A stretch of 64,000 nt of DNA from Plasmopara viticola (lineage: Eukaryota; Oomycota; Peronosporomycetes; Peronosporales; Peronosporaceae): assembly GCA_001695595.3 (NCBI GenBank), contig MBPM02000116.1, forward strand, positions 1 through 64,000, read 5' to 3'. Below, in pieces: positions 35,811-47,365 of this stretch. The notes under the pieces are model-generated. The model made no database searches. It had not been told where the DNA came from and saw only the letters and a list, made by a program, of their open reading frames with translations. Both the position numbers and the translations under genes were made by a program. The first letter of the stretch is position 1, and each line of letters starts with the position of its first letter.

Positions 35811-36152
35811 TTAGCACTGAAGATAGCACCTACATTGCATGAGCAAGTTGCTTACAGTATGCCATGCTACCTAACACATTTATCACCCTGTGTTTTCAAA
35901 GTCCACCGCTGTGTTTTAAGTTCACCGCTGTGTTTTCAAAGTTCACTTTTAGCAGCTCAAATACGAGTGGCATCGTTCCTTAGCTTCAAAGGTCAGGCCC
36001 ATACGTTTCGCTATATTCATATTCATGCGGTCGTTATGATCGCATATGCTTGACACCAAAGACGTCTGATTACGGAAAATTATCGAGGTTGGGCAATGCT
36101 TCGTAGATAAAAATATTTTCCAGCAGATGTGACTTTTGCAGCATTCACAAAT

Positions 36153-36233
36153 CGACAGCTGTGAGACTTGAACTCACGCGGGTTACCCCAATAGATTTCG
36201 AGTCTATCGCCTTAACCGCTCGGCCAAGCTGTC
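36153..36233 (-). tRNA. trnS-CGA: tRNA-Ser(CGA), copy 89
   Basis: Consensus; 382 bp to next copy, the return to 1x spacing. Confidence 0.95.
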
Positions 36234-36534
36234 TTAGCACTGAAGACAGCACCTACATTGCATGAGCAAGTTGCTTCAGTATGCCATGCTACCTAACACA
36301 TTTATCACCGCTCTGTTTTAAAGTTCACTTTTAGCAGCTCAAATACGAGCGGCATCGTTCCTTAGCTTCAAAGGTCAGGCCCATACGTTTCGCTATATTC
36401 ATATTCATGCGGTCGTTATGATCGCATATGCTTGACACCAAAGACGTCTGATTACGGAAAATTATCGAGGTTGGGCAATGCTTCGTAGATAAAAATATTT
36501 TCCAGCAGATGTGACTTTTGCAGCATTCACAAAT

Positions 36535-36615
36535 CGACAGCTGTGAGACTTGAACTCACGCGGGTTACCCCAATAGATTTCGAGTCTATCGCCTTAACCG
36601 CTCGGCCAAGCTGTC
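36535..36615 (-). tRNA. trnS-CGA: tRNA-Ser(CGA), copy 90
   Basis: Consensus; 405 bp to next copy. Confidence 0.95.
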
Positions 36616-36939
36616 TTAGCACTGAAGACAGCACCTACATTGCATGAGCAAGTTGCTTACAGTGCCATGCTACCTAACACATTTATCTCCGCTGTGTTTT
36701 CAAAGTTCACCGCTGGGTTTTCAAAGTTCACATTTTAGCAGCTTCAAATACGAACGCATTGTTCCTTAGCTTCAAAGGTCAGGCCCATACGTTTCGCTAT
36801 ATTCATATTCATGCGGTCGTTATGATCGCATATGCTTGACACCAAAGACGTCTGATTACGGAAAATTATCGAGGTTGGGCAATGCTTCGTAGATAAAAAT
36901 ATTTTCCAGCAGATGTGACTTTTTGCAGCATTCACAAAT

Positions 36940-37020
36940 CGACAGCTGTGAGACTTGAACTCACGCGGGTTACCCCAATAGATTTCGAGTCTATCGCCTT
37001 AACCGCTCGGCCAAGCTGTC
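36940..37020 (-). tRNA. trnS-CGA: tRNA-Ser(CGA), copy 91
   Basis: Consensus; 396 bp to next copy. Confidence 0.95.
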
Positions 37021-37335
37021 TTAGCACTGAAGACAGCACCTACATTGCATGAGCAAGTTGCTTATGCCATGCTACCTAACACATTTATCTCCGCTGTGTT
37101 TTCAAAGTTGTGGGTTTTCAAAGTTCACTTTTAGCAGCTCAAATACGAGCGGCATCGTTCCTTAGCTTCAAAGGTCAGGCCCATACGTTTCGCTATATTT
37201 ATATTCATGCGGTCGTTATGATCGCATATGCTTGACACCAAAGACGTCTGATTACGGAAAATTATCGAGGTTGGGCAATGCTTCGTAGATAAAAATATTT
37301 TCCAGCAGATGTGACTTTTTGCAGCCTTCACAAAT

Positions 37336-37416
37336 CGACAGCTGTGAGACTTGAACTCACGCGGGTTACCCCAATAGATTTCGAGTCTATCGCCTTAACC
37401 GCTCGGCCAAGCTGTC
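37336..37416 (-). tRNA. trnS-CGA: tRNA-Ser(CGA), copy 92
   Basis: Consensus; 384 bp to next copy. Confidence 0.95.
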
Positions 37417-37719
37417 TTAGCACTGAAGATAGCACCTACATTCCATCAGCAAGTTGCTTTCAGTATGCCATGCTACCTAACACATTTATCACCGCTCTGT
37501 TTTAAAAGTTTACATTTTAGCAGCTACAATACGAGCGGCATCGTTCCTTAGCTTCAAAGGTCAGGCCCATACGTTTCGCTATATTCATATTCATGCGGTC
37601 GTTATGATCGCATATGCTTGACACCAAAGACGTCTGATTACGGAAAATTATCGAGGTTGGGCAATGCTTCGTAGATAAAATATTTTCCAGCAGATGTGAC
37701 TTTTGCAGCATTCACAAAT

Positions 37720-37800
37720 CGACAGCTGTGAGACTTGAACTCACGCGGGTTACCCCAATAGATTTCGAGTCTATCGCCTTAACCGCTCGGCCAAGCTGTC
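37720..37800 (-). tRNA. trnS-CGA: tRNA-Ser(CGA), copy 93
   Basis: Consensus; 406 bp to next copy. Confidence 0.95.
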
Positions 37801-38125
37801 TTAGCACTGAAGACAGCACCTACATTGCATCAGCAAGTTGCTTTCAGTATGCCATGCTACCTAACACATTTATCTCCGCTGTGTTTTCAAAGTTCACCGC
37901 TGGGCTTTCAAAGTTCACATTTTAGCAGCTCCAAATACGAACGGCATCGTTCCTTAGCTTCAAAGGTCAGGCCCATACGTTTCGCTATATTCATATTCAT
38001 GCGGTCGTTATGATCGCATATGCTTGACACCAAAGACGTCTGATTACGGAAAATTATCGAGGTTGGGCAATGCTTCGTAGATAAAATATTTTCCAGCAGA
38101 TGTGACTTTTGCAGCATTCACAAAT

Positions 38126-38206
38126 CGACAGCTGTGAGACTTGAACTCACGCGGGTTACCCCAATAGATTTCGAGTCTATCGCCTTAACCGCTCGGCCAA
38201 GCTGTC
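38126..38206 (-). tRNA. trnS-CGA: tRNA-Ser(CGA), copy 94
   Basis: Consensus; 383 bp to next copy. Confidence 0.95.
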
Positions 38207-38508
38207 TTAGCACTGAAGACAGCACCTACATTGCATCAGCAAGTTGCTTTCAGTATGCCACGCTCCCTAACACATTTATCACCGCTCTGTTTTAAAGTTT
38301 ACATTTTAGCAGCTACAAATACGAGCGGCATTTCCTTAGCTACAAAGGTCAGGCCCATACGTTTCGCTACATTCATATTCATGCGGTCGTTATGATCGCA
38401 TATGCTTGACACCAAAGACGTCTGATTACGGAAAATTATCGAGGTTGGGCAATGCTTCGTAGATAAAAATATTTTCCAGCAGATGTGACTTTTGCAGCAT
38501 TCACAAAT

Positions 38509-38589
38509 CGACAGCTGTGAGACTTGAACTCAAGCGGATTACCCCAATAGATTTCGAGTCTATCGCCTTAACCGCTCGGCCAAGCTGTC
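38509..38589 (-). tRNA. trnS-CGA: tRNA-Ser(CGA), copy 95, altered T-stem and variable arm
   Basis: Two substitutions (CAAGCGGATT on + for CACGCGGGTT) break the outer T-stem pair and a variable-arm pair. 519 bp to next copy through a scrambled spacer. Confidence 0.75.
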
Positions 38590-38614
38590 TTAGCACTGAA
38601 GACAGCACCTAGAT

Positions 38615-38830
38615 TGCATCAGCAAGTTGTTTGCCATGCTACCTAACACGTTTATCTCCGCTGTGTTTCAAGTTCACCGCTCAAAGTTCACATTTTAGCA
38701 GCTGAGCGGCATCGTTAGCTTAAAGGTCAGGCCGCTCTGATTTTAAAGTTACATTGCATCAGCAAGTTGCTTTCAGTATGCCACGCTACCTAACACATTT
38801 ATCACCGCTTTTTAAAGTTACATTTTAGCA
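38615..38830. repeat. Scrambled spacer with partial second unit
   Basis: Two successive shortened copies of the leader-side spacer (each with GCATCAGCAAGTTG, CTACCTAACAC and TTTTAGCAGCT) with a truncated flank between them, lacking tRNA and hairpin. It looks like a deletion between two units leaving a stub. Confidence 0.75.
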
Positions 38831-39027
38831 GCTCAAATACGAGCGGCATCGTTCCTTAGCTTCAAAGGTCAGGCCCATACGTTTCGCTATATTCTATTCA
38901 TGCGGTCGTTATGATCGCATATGCTTGACACCAAAGACGTCTGATTACGGAAAATTATCGAGGTTGGGCAATGCTTCGTAGATAAAATAATTTTCCAGCA
39001 GATGTGACTTTTGCAGCATTCACAAAT

Positions 39028-39108
39028 CGACAGCTGTGAGACTTGAACTCACGCGGGTTACCCCAATAGATTTCGAGTCTATCGCCTTAACCGCTCGGCC
39101 AAGCTGTC
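39028..39108 (-). tRNA. trnS-CGA: tRNA-Ser(CGA), copy 96
   Basis: Consensus; 399 bp to next copy. Confidence 0.95.
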
Positions 39109-39426
39109 TTAGCACTGAAGACAGCACCTACATTGCATCAGCAAGTTGCTTTCAGTATGCCATGCTACCTAACACATTTATCTCCGTGTTTCAAAGTTCC
39201 GCTGGTTTTCAAAGTTCACATTTTAGCAGCTCAAATACGAGCGGCATCGTTCCTTAGCTTCAAAGGTCAGGCCCATACGTTTCGCTATATTCATATTCAT
39301 GCGGTCGTTATGATCGCATATGCTTGACACCAAAGACGTCTGATTACGGAAAATTATCGAGGTTGGGCAATGCTTCGTAAATAAAAAATTTTCCAGCAGA
39401 TGTGACTTTTTGCAGCATTCACAAAT

Positions 39427-39507
39427 CGACAGCTGTGAGACTTGAACTCACGCGGGTTACCCCAATAGATTTCGAGTCTATCGCCTTAACCGCTCGGCCA
39501 AGCTGTC
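39427..39507 (-). tRNA. trnS-CGA: tRNA-Ser(CGA), copy 97
   Basis: Consensus; 384 bp to next copy. Confidence 0.95.
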
Positions 39508-39810
39508 TTAGCACTGAAGATAGCACCTACATTCCATCAGCAAGTTGCTTTCAGTATGCCATGCTACCTAACACATTTATCACCGCTCTGTTTTAAAAGT
39601 TTACATTTTAGCAGCTACAAATACGAGCGGCATTTCCTTAGCTTCAAAGGTCAGGCCCATACGTTTCGCTATATTCATATTCATGCGGTCGTTATGATCG
39701 CATATGCTTGACACCAAAGACGTCTGATTACGGAAAATTATCGAGGTTGGGCAATGCTTCGTAGATAAAAATATTTTCCAGCAGATGTGACTTTTGCAGC
39801 ATTCACAAAT

Positions 39811-39891
39811 CGACAGCTGTGAGACTTGAACTCACGCGGGTTACCCCAATAGATTTCGAGTCTATCGCCTTAACCGCTCGGCCAAGCTGTC
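39811..39891 (-). tRNA. trnS-CGA: tRNA-Ser(CGA), copy 98
   Basis: Consensus; 403 bp to next copy. Confidence 0.95.
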
Positions 39892-40213
39892 TTAGCACTG
39901 AAGACAGCACCTACATTGCATCAGCAAGTTGCTTTCAGTATGCCATGCTACCTAACACATTTATCACCGCTGTGTTTTCAAAGTTCACCGCTTTTCAAAG
40001 TTCATTTTAGCAGCTCAAATACGAGCGGCATCGTTCCTTAGCTTCAAAGGTCAGGCCCATACGTTTCGCTATATTCATATTCATGCGGTCGTTATGATCG
40101 CATATGCTTGACACCAAAGACGTCTGATTACGGAAAATTATCGAGGTTGGGCAATGCTTCGTAGATAATAATATATTTTCCAGCAGATGTGACTTTTTGC
40201 AGCATTCACAAAT

Positions 40214-40294
40214 CGACAGCTGTGAGACTTGAACTCACGCGGGTTACCCCAATAGATTTCGAGTCTATCGCCTTAACCGCTCGGCCAAGCTGTC
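40214..40294 (-). tRNA. trnS-CGA: tRNA-Ser(CGA), copy 99, no T4 terminator
   Basis: Consensus tRNA, but the trailer reads GATAATAATATATTTT on +, so the usual T4 run is broken; 386 bp to next copy. Confidence 0.93.
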
Positions 40295-40599
40295 TTAGCA
40301 CTGAAGACAGCACCTACATTGCATCAGCAAGTTGCTTTCAGTATGCCACGCTACCTAACACATTTATCACCGCTCTGTTTTCAAAGTTCACTTTTTAGCA
40401 GCTACAAATACGAGCGGCATCGTTCCTTAGCTTCAAAGGTCAGGCCCATACGTTTCGCTATATTCATATTCATGCGGTCGTTATGATCGCATATGCTTGA
40501 CACCAAAGACGTCTGATTACGGAAAATTATCGAGGTTGGGCAATGCTTCGTAGATAAAATATTTTCCAGCAGATGTGACTTTTTGCAGCATTCACAAAT

Positions 40600-40680
40600 C
40601 GACAGCTGTGAGACTTGAACTCACGCGGGTTACCCCAATAGATTTCGAGTCTATCGCCTTAACCGCTCGGCCAAGCTGTC
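40600..40680 (-). tRNA. trnS-CGA: tRNA-Ser(CGA), copy 100
   Basis: Consensus; 501 bp to next copy because the spacer carries two hairpin segments. Confidence 0.95.
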
Positions 40681-40740
40681 TTAGCACTGAAGACAGCACC
40701 TACATTGCATCAGCAAGTTGCTTTCAGTATGCCATGCTAC

Positions 40741-41040
40741 CTAACACATATCACCGCTTTATCAGCTCCGAGCTGTGCTTTCAGGCCCATACGTTTCGCT
40801 ATATTCATATTCATGCGGTCGTTATGATCGCATATGCTTGACACCAAAGACGTCTGATTACGGAAAATTATCGAGGTTGGGCAATGCTTCGTACATTTTA
40901 GCAGCTCCAATACGAGCGCATCGTTCCTTAGCTTCAAAGGTCAGGCCCATACGTTTCGCTATATTCATATTCATGCGGTCGTTATGATCGCATATGCTTG
41001 ACACCAAAGACGTCTGATTACGGAAAATTATCGAGGTTGG
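40741..41040. repeat. Spacer with two hairpin segments and no tRNA between
   Basis: The conserved segment from CAGGCCCATACG through GGCAATGCTTCGTA appears at about 40,783-40,893 and again at about 40,943-41,053, joined by a short piece of minisatellite flank. One tRNA-containing part has been deleted or one hairpin segment duplicated. Confidence 0.8.
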
Positions 41041-41100
41041 GCAATGCTTCGTAGATAAAATATTTTCCAGCAGATGTGACTTTTTGCAGCCTTCACAAAT

Positions 41101-41181
41101 CGACAGCTGTGAGACTTGAACTCACGCGGGTTACCCCAATAGATTTCGAGTCTATCGCCTTAACCGCTCGGCCAAGCTGTC
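41101..41181 (-). tRNA. trnS-CGA: tRNA-Ser(CGA), copy 101
   Basis: Consensus; 385 bp to next copy. Confidence 0.95.
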
Positions 41182-41485
41182 TTAGCACTGAAGACAGCAC
41201 CTACATTGCATCAGCAAGTTGCTTTCAGTATGCCACGCTACCTAACACATTTATCACCGCTCTGTTTTAAAAGTTTACATTTTAGCAGCTACAAATACGA
41301 GCGGCATCGTTCCTTAGCTACAAAGGTCAGGCCCATACGTTTCGCTATATTCATATTCATGCGGTCGTTATGATCGCATATGCTTGACACCAAAGACGTC
41401 TGATTACGGAAAATTATCGAGGTTGGGCAATGCTTCGTAGATAAAATATTTTCCAGCAGATGTGACTTTTGCAGCATTCACAAAT

Positions 41486-41566
41486 CGACAGCTGTGAGAC
41501 TTGAACTCACGCGGGTTACCCCAATAGATTTCGAGTCTATCGCCTTAACCGCTCGGCCAAGCTGTC
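41486..41566 (-). tRNA. trnS-CGA: tRNA-Ser(CGA), copy 102
   Basis: Consensus; 383 bp to next copy. Confidence 0.95.
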
Positions 41567-41868
41567 TTAGCACTGAAGACAGCACCTACATGCATCAGCA
41601 AGTTGCTTTCAGTATGCCACGCTACCTAACACATTTATCACCGCTCTGTTTTAAAAGTTTACATTTTAGCAGCTACAAATACGAGCGGCATTTCCTTAGC
41701 TTCAAAGGTCAGGCCCATACGTTTCGCTATATTCATATTCATGCGGTCGTTATGATCGCATATGCTTGACACCAAAGACGTCTGATTACGGAAAATTATC
41801 GAGGTTGGGCAATGCTTCGTAGATAAAATAATTTTCAGCAGATGTGACTTTTTGCAGCATTCACAAAT

Positions 41869-41949
41869 CGACAGCTGTGAGACTTGAACTCACGCGGGTT
41901 ACCCCAATAGATTTCGAGTCTATCGCCTTAACCGCTCGGCCAAGCTGTC
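41869..41949 (-). tRNA. trnS-CGA: tRNA-Ser(CGA), copy 103
   Basis: Consensus; 384 bp to next copy. Confidence 0.95.
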
Positions 41950-42252
41950 TTAGCACTGAAGACAGCACCTACATGCATCAGCAAGTTGCTTTCAGTATGC
42001 CACGCTACCTAACACATTTATCACCGCTGTGCTTTCAAAGTTTACATTTTAGCAGCTACAAATACGAGCGGCATTTCCTTAGCTACAAAGGTCAGGCCCA
42101 TACGTTTCGCTATATTCATATTCATGCGGTCGTTATGATCGCATATGCTTGACACCAAAGACGTCTGATTACGGAAAATTATCGAGGTTGGGCAATGCTT
42201 CGTAGATAAAAATATTTTCCAGCAGATGTGACTTTTTGCAGCATTCACAAAT

Positions 42253-42333
42253 CGACAGCTGTGAGACTTGAACTCACGCGGGTTACCCCAATAGATTTCG
42301 AGTCTATCGCCTTAACCGCTCGGCCAAGCTGTC
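42253..42333 (-). tRNA. trnS-CGA: tRNA-Ser(CGA), copy 104
   Basis: Consensus; 385 bp to next copy. Confidence 0.95.
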
Positions 42334-42637
42334 TTAGCACTGAAGACAGCACCTACACTGCATCAGCAAGTTGCTTTCAGTATGCCACGCTACCTAACAC
42401 ATTTATCACCGCTCTGTTTTAAAAGTTTACATTTTAGCAGCTACAAGTACGAGCGGCATTTCCTTAGCTTCAAAGGTCAGGCCCATACGTTTCGCTATAT
42501 TCATATTCATGCGGTCGTTATGATCGCATATGCTTGACACCAAAGACGTCTGATTACGGAAAATTATCGAGGTTGGGCAATGCTTCGTAGATAAAATATA
42601 TTTTCCAGCAGATGTGACTTTTGCAGCATTCACAAAT

Positions 42638-42718
42638 CGACAGCTGTGAGACTTGAACTCACGCGGGTTACCCCAATAGATTTCGAGTCTATCGCCTTAA
42701 CCGCTCGGCCAAGCTGTC
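42638..42718 (-). tRNA. trnS-CGA: tRNA-Ser(CGA), copy 105
   Basis: Consensus; 401 bp to next copy. Confidence 0.95.
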
Positions 42719-43038
42719 TTAGCACTGAAGATAGCACCTAGATTGCATCAGCAGGTTGTATGCCATGCTACCTAACACGTTTATCTCCGCTGTGTTTTCA
42801 AAGTTCACCGCTGGGTTTTCAAACTTCACATTTTAGCAGCTCCAAATACGAACGGCATCGTTCCTTAGCTTCAAAGGTCAGGCCCATACGTTTCGCTATA
42901 TTCATATTCATGCGGTCGTTATGACCGCAAATGCTTGACACCAAAGACGTCTGATTACGAAAAGTTATCGAGGTTGGGCAATGCTTCGTAGATAAAATAA
43001 TTTTCCAGCAGATGTGACTTTTTGCAGCCTTCACAAAT

Positions 43039-43119
43039 CGACAGCTGTGAGACTTGAACTCACGCGGGTTACCCCAATAGATTTCGAGTCTATCGCCTTA
43101 ACCGCTCGGCCAAGCTGTC
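43039..43119 (-). tRNA. trnS-CGA: tRNA-Ser(CGA), copy 106
   Basis: Consensus; 401 bp to next copy. Confidence 0.95.
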
Positions 43120-43439
43120 TTAGCACTGAAGACAGCACCTACACTGCATCAGCAAGTTGCTTTCAGTATGCCATGCTACCTAACACATTTATCTCCGCTG
43201 TGTTTAAAGTTCACCGCTGGTTTCAATTCACATTTTAGCAGCTCCAAATACGAGCGGCATCGTTCCTTAGCTTCAAAGGTCAGGCCCATACGTTTCGCTA
43301 TATTCATATTCATGCGGTCGTTATGATCGCATATGCTTGACACCAAAGACGTCTGATTACGGAAAATTATCGAGGTTGGGCAATGCTTCGTAGATAAAAA
43401 TATTTTCCAGCAGATGTGACTTTTGCAGCATTCACAAAT

Positions 43440-43520
43440 CGACAGCTGTGAGACTTGAACTCACGCGGGTTACCCCAATAGATTTCGAGTCTATCGCCTT
43501 AACCGCTCGGCCAAGCTGTC
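43440..43520 (-). tRNA. trnS-CGA: tRNA-Ser(CGA), copy 107
   Basis: Consensus; 388 bp to next copy. Confidence 0.95.
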
Positions 43521-43827
43521 TTAGCACTGAAGACAGCACCTACACTGCATCAGCAAGTTGCTTTCAGTATGCCACGCTACCTAACACATTTATCACCGCT
43601 CTGTTTTCAAAGTTCACACACATTTTAGCAGCTACAAATACGAGCGGCATTTCCTTAGCTACAAAGGTCAGGCCCATACGTTTCGCTATATTCATATTCA
43701 TGCGGTCGTTATGATCGCATATGCTTGACACCAAAGACGTCTGATTACGGAAAATTATCGAGGTTGGGCAATGCTTCGTAGATAAAATAATTTTCCAGCA
43801 GATGTGACTTTTGCAGCATTCACAAAT

Positions 43828-43908
43828 CGACAGCTGTGAGACTTGAACTCACGCGGGTTACCCCAATAGATTTCGAGTCTATCGCCTTAACCGCTCGGCC
43901 AAGCTGTC
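43828..43908 (-). tRNA. trnS-CGA: tRNA-Ser(CGA), copy 108
   Basis: Consensus; 407 bp to next copy. Confidence 0.95.
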
Positions 43909-44234
43909 TTAGCACTGAAGACAGCACCTACATTGCATCAGCAAGTTGCTTTCAGTATGCCATGCTACCTAACACGTTTATCTCCGCTGTGTTTTCAAAG
44001 TTCACCGCTGAGTTTTCAACTTCACATTTTAGCAGCTCCAAATACGAACGGCATCGTTCCTTAGCTTCAAAGGTCAGGCCCATACGTTTCGCTATATTCA
44101 TATTCATGCGGTCGTTATGATCGCATATGCTTGACACCAAAGACGTCTGATTACGGAAAATTATCGAGGTTGGGCAATGCTTCGTAGATAAAATAATTTT
44201 CCAGCAGATGTGACTTTTTGCAGCATTCACAAAT

Positions 44235-44315
44235 CGACAGCTGTGAGACTTGAACTCACGCGGGTTACCCCAATAGATTTCGAGTCTATCGCCTTAACCG
44301 CTCGGCCAAGCTGTC
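44235..44315 (-). tRNA. trnS-CGA: tRNA-Ser(CGA), copy 109
   Basis: Consensus; 375 bp to next copy, the shortest interval outside the border. Confidence 0.95.
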
Positions 44316-44609
44316 TTAGCACTGAAGACAGCACCTACATTGCATCAGCAAGTTGCTTTCAGTATGCCATGCTACGTAACACATTTATCACCGCTGTTTT
44401 CAAAGTTTTTTTCAGCTATACGAGCGGCATCGTTCCTTAGCTTCAAAGGTCAGGCCCATACGTTTCGCTATATTCATATTCATGCGGTCGTTATGATCGC
44501 ATATGCTTGACACCAAAGACGTCTGATTACGGAAAATTATCGAGGTTGGGCAATGCTTCGTAGATAAAATATTTTCCAGCAGATGTGACTTTTTGCAGCC
44601 TTCACAAAT

Positions 44610-44690
44610 CGACAGCTGTGAGACTTGAACTCACGCGGGTTACCCCAATAGATTTCGAGTCTATCGCCTTAACCGCTCGGCCAAGCTGTC
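44610..44690 (-). tRNA. trnS-CGA: tRNA-Ser(CGA), copy 110
   Basis: Consensus; 396 bp to next copy. Confidence 0.95.
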
Positions 44691-45005
44691 TTAGCACTGA
44701 AGACAGCACCTACATTGCATCAGCAAGTTGCTTTCAGTATGCCATGCTACCTAACACATTTATCACCGCTCTGTTTTCAAAGTTCACTTTTAGTTCACAT
44801 TTTAGCAGCTAAATACGAGCGGCATCGTTCCTTAGCTTCAAAGGTCAGGCCCATACGTTTCGCTATATTCATATTCATGCGGTCGTTATGATCGCATATG
44901 CTTGACACCAAAGACGTCTGATTACGGAAAATTATCGAGGTTGGGCAATGCTTCGTAGATAAAATAATTTTCCAGCAGATGTGACTGTTTGCAGCATTCA
45001 CAAAT

Positions 45006-45086
45006 CGACAGCTGTGAGACTTGAACTCACGCGGGTTACCCCAATAGATTTCGAGTCTATCGCCTTAACCGCTCGGCCAAGCTGTC
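45006..45086 (-). tRNA. trnS-CGA: tRNA-Ser(CGA), copy 111
   Basis: Consensus; 406 bp to next copy. Confidence 0.95.
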
Positions 45087-45411
45087 TTAGCACTGAAGAC
45101 AGCACCTACATTGCATCAGCAAGTTGCTTTCAGTATGCCACGCTACCTAACACATTTATCTCCGCTGTTTTCAAAGTTCACCGCTGGGTTTTCAAAGTTC
45201 ACATTTTAGCAGCTCCAAATACGAACGGCATCGTTCCTTAGCTTCAAAGGTCAGGCCCATACGTTTCGCTATATTCATATTCATGCGGTCGTTATGATCG
45301 CATATGCTTGACACCAAAGACGTCTGATTACGGAAAATTATCGAGGTTGGGCAATGCTTCGTAGATAAAATAATTTTCCAGCAGATGTGACTTTTTGCAG
45401 CATTCACAAAT

Positions 45412-45492
45412 CGACAGCTGTGAGACTTGAACTCACGCGGGTTACCCCAATAGATTTCGAGTCTATCGCCTTAACCGCTCGGCCAAGCTGTC
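45412..45492 (-). tRNA. trnS-CGA: tRNA-Ser(CGA), copy 112
   Basis: Consensus; 385 bp to next copy. Confidence 0.95.
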
Positions 45493-45796
45493 TTAGCACT
45501 GAAGACAGCACCTACATGCATCAGCAAGTTGCTTTCAGTATGCCACGCTACCTAACACATTTATCACCGCTCTGTTTTCAAAGTTCACTTTTTAGCAGCT
45601 ACAAGTACAAGAGGCATCGTTCCTTAGCTTCAAAGGTCAGGCCCATACGTTTCGCTATATTCATATTCATGCGGTCGTTATGATCGCATATGCTTGACAC
45701 CAAAGACGTCTGATTACGGAAAATTATCGAGGTTGGGCAATGCTTCGTAGATAAAATAATTTTCCAGCAGATGTGACTTTTGCAGCATTCACAAAT

Positions 45797-45877
45797 CGAC
45801 AGCTGTGAGACTTGAACTCACGCGGGTTACCCCAATAGATTTCGAGTCTATCGCCTTAACCGCTCGGCCAAGCTGTC
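45797..45877 (-). tRNA. trnS-CGA: tRNA-Ser(CGA), copy 113
   Basis: Consensus; 400 bp to next copy. Confidence 0.95.
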
Positions 45878-46196
45878 TTAGCACTGAAGACAGCACCTAC
45901 ACTGCATCAGCAAGTTGCTTTCAGTATGCCACGCTACCTAACACATTTATCTCCGCTCTTTTCAAAGTTCACGCTGTTTTCAAAGTTCACATTTTAGCAG
46001 CTCAAATACGAGCGGCATCGTTCCTTAGCTTCAAAGGTCAGACCCATACGTTTCGCTGTATTCTATTCATGCGGTCGTTATGATCGCATATGCTTGACGC
46101 CAAAGACGTCTGATTACGGAAAATTATCGAGGTTGGGCAATGCTTCGTAGATAAAAAAATTTTCCAGCAGATGTGACTTTTGCAGCATTCACAAAT

Positions 46197-46277
46197 CGAC
46201 AGCTGTGAGACTTGAACTCACGCGGGTTACCCCAATAGATTTCGAGTCTATCGCCTTAACCGCTCGGCCAAGCTGTC
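46197..46277 (-). tRNA. trnS-CGA: tRNA-Ser(CGA), copy 114
   Basis: Consensus; 393 bp to next copy. Confidence 0.95.
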
Positions 46278-46589
46278 TTAGCACTGAAGACAGCACCTAC
46301 ATTGCATCAGCAAGTTGCTTTCAGTATGCCATGCTACCTAACACATTTATCTCCGCTGTGTTTTCAGTTTTCAAAGTTCACATTTAAGCAGCTCCAAATA
46401 CGAGCGGCATCGTTCCTTAGCTTCAAAGGTCAGGCCCATACGTTTCGCTATATTCATATTCATGCGGTCGTTATGATCGCATATGCTTGACACCAAAGAC
46501 GTCTGATTACGGAAAATTATCGAGGTTGGGCAATGCTTCGTAGATAAAATAATTTTCCAGCAGATGTGACTTTTGCAGCATTCACAAAT

Positions 46590-46670
46590 CGACAGCTGTG
46601 AGACTTGAACTCACGCGGGTTACCCCAATAGATTTCGAGTCTATCGCCTTAACCGCTCGGCCAAGCTGTC
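46590..46670 (-). tRNA. trnS-CGA: tRNA-Ser(CGA), copy 115
   Basis: Consensus; 392 bp to next copy. Confidence 0.95.
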
Positions 46671-46981
46671 TTAGCACTGAAGATAGCACCTACATTCCAT
46701 CAGCAAGTTGCTTTCAGTATGCCATGCTACCTAACACATTTATCACCGCTGTGTTTTAAAGTTCAGTTTTTCACATTTTAGCAGCTCAAATACGAGCGGC
46801 ATCGTTCCTTAGCTTCAAAGGTCAGGCCCATACGTTTCGCTATATTCATATTCATGCGGTCGTTATGATCGCATATGCTTGACACCAAAGACGTCTGATT
46901 ACGGAAAATTATCGAGGTTGGGCAATGCTTCGTAGATAAAATAATTTTCCAGCAGATGTGACTTTTGCAGCATTCACAAAT

Positions 46982-47062
46982 CGACAGCTGTGAGACTTGA
47001 ACTCACGCGGGTTACCCCAATAGATTTCGAGTCTATCGCCTTAACCGCTCGGCCAAGCTGTC
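46982..47062 (-). tRNA. trnS-CGA: tRNA-Ser(CGA), copy 116
   Basis: Consensus; 384 bp to next copy. Confidence 0.95.
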
Positions 47063-47365
47063 TTAGCACTGAAGACAGCACCTACACTGCATCAGCAAGT
47101 TGCTTTCAGTATGCCACGCTACCTAACACATTTATCACCGCTCTGTTTTAAAAGTTTACATTTTAGCAGCTACAAATACGAGCGGCATTTCCTTAGCTAC
47201 AAAGGTCAGGCCCATACGTTTCGCTATATTCATATTCATGCGGTCGTTATGATCGCATATGCTTGACACCAAAGACGTCTGATTACGGAAAATTATCGAG
47301 GTTGGGCAATGCTTCGTAGATAAAATAATTTTCCAGCAGATGTGACTTTTGCAGCATTCACAAAT

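Larger units (their letters stand above)
14086..36233 (-). repeat. Array block B: mostly 3x units
   Basis: Most units are 421-429 bp because the spacer carries three 21-bp minisatellite copies; a few 1x/2x units occur, mainly at 15.6-17.6 kb and near 32.4 kb. The spacer type differs from block A: the leader side reads GCATGAGCAAGTTGCTTACAG and the flank reads CGAGTGGCATCG instead of CGAGCGGCATCG. Nineteen of twenty D-loop-mutant tRNA copies lie here, so the block seems to have expanded from its own founder units. Confidence 0.85.
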
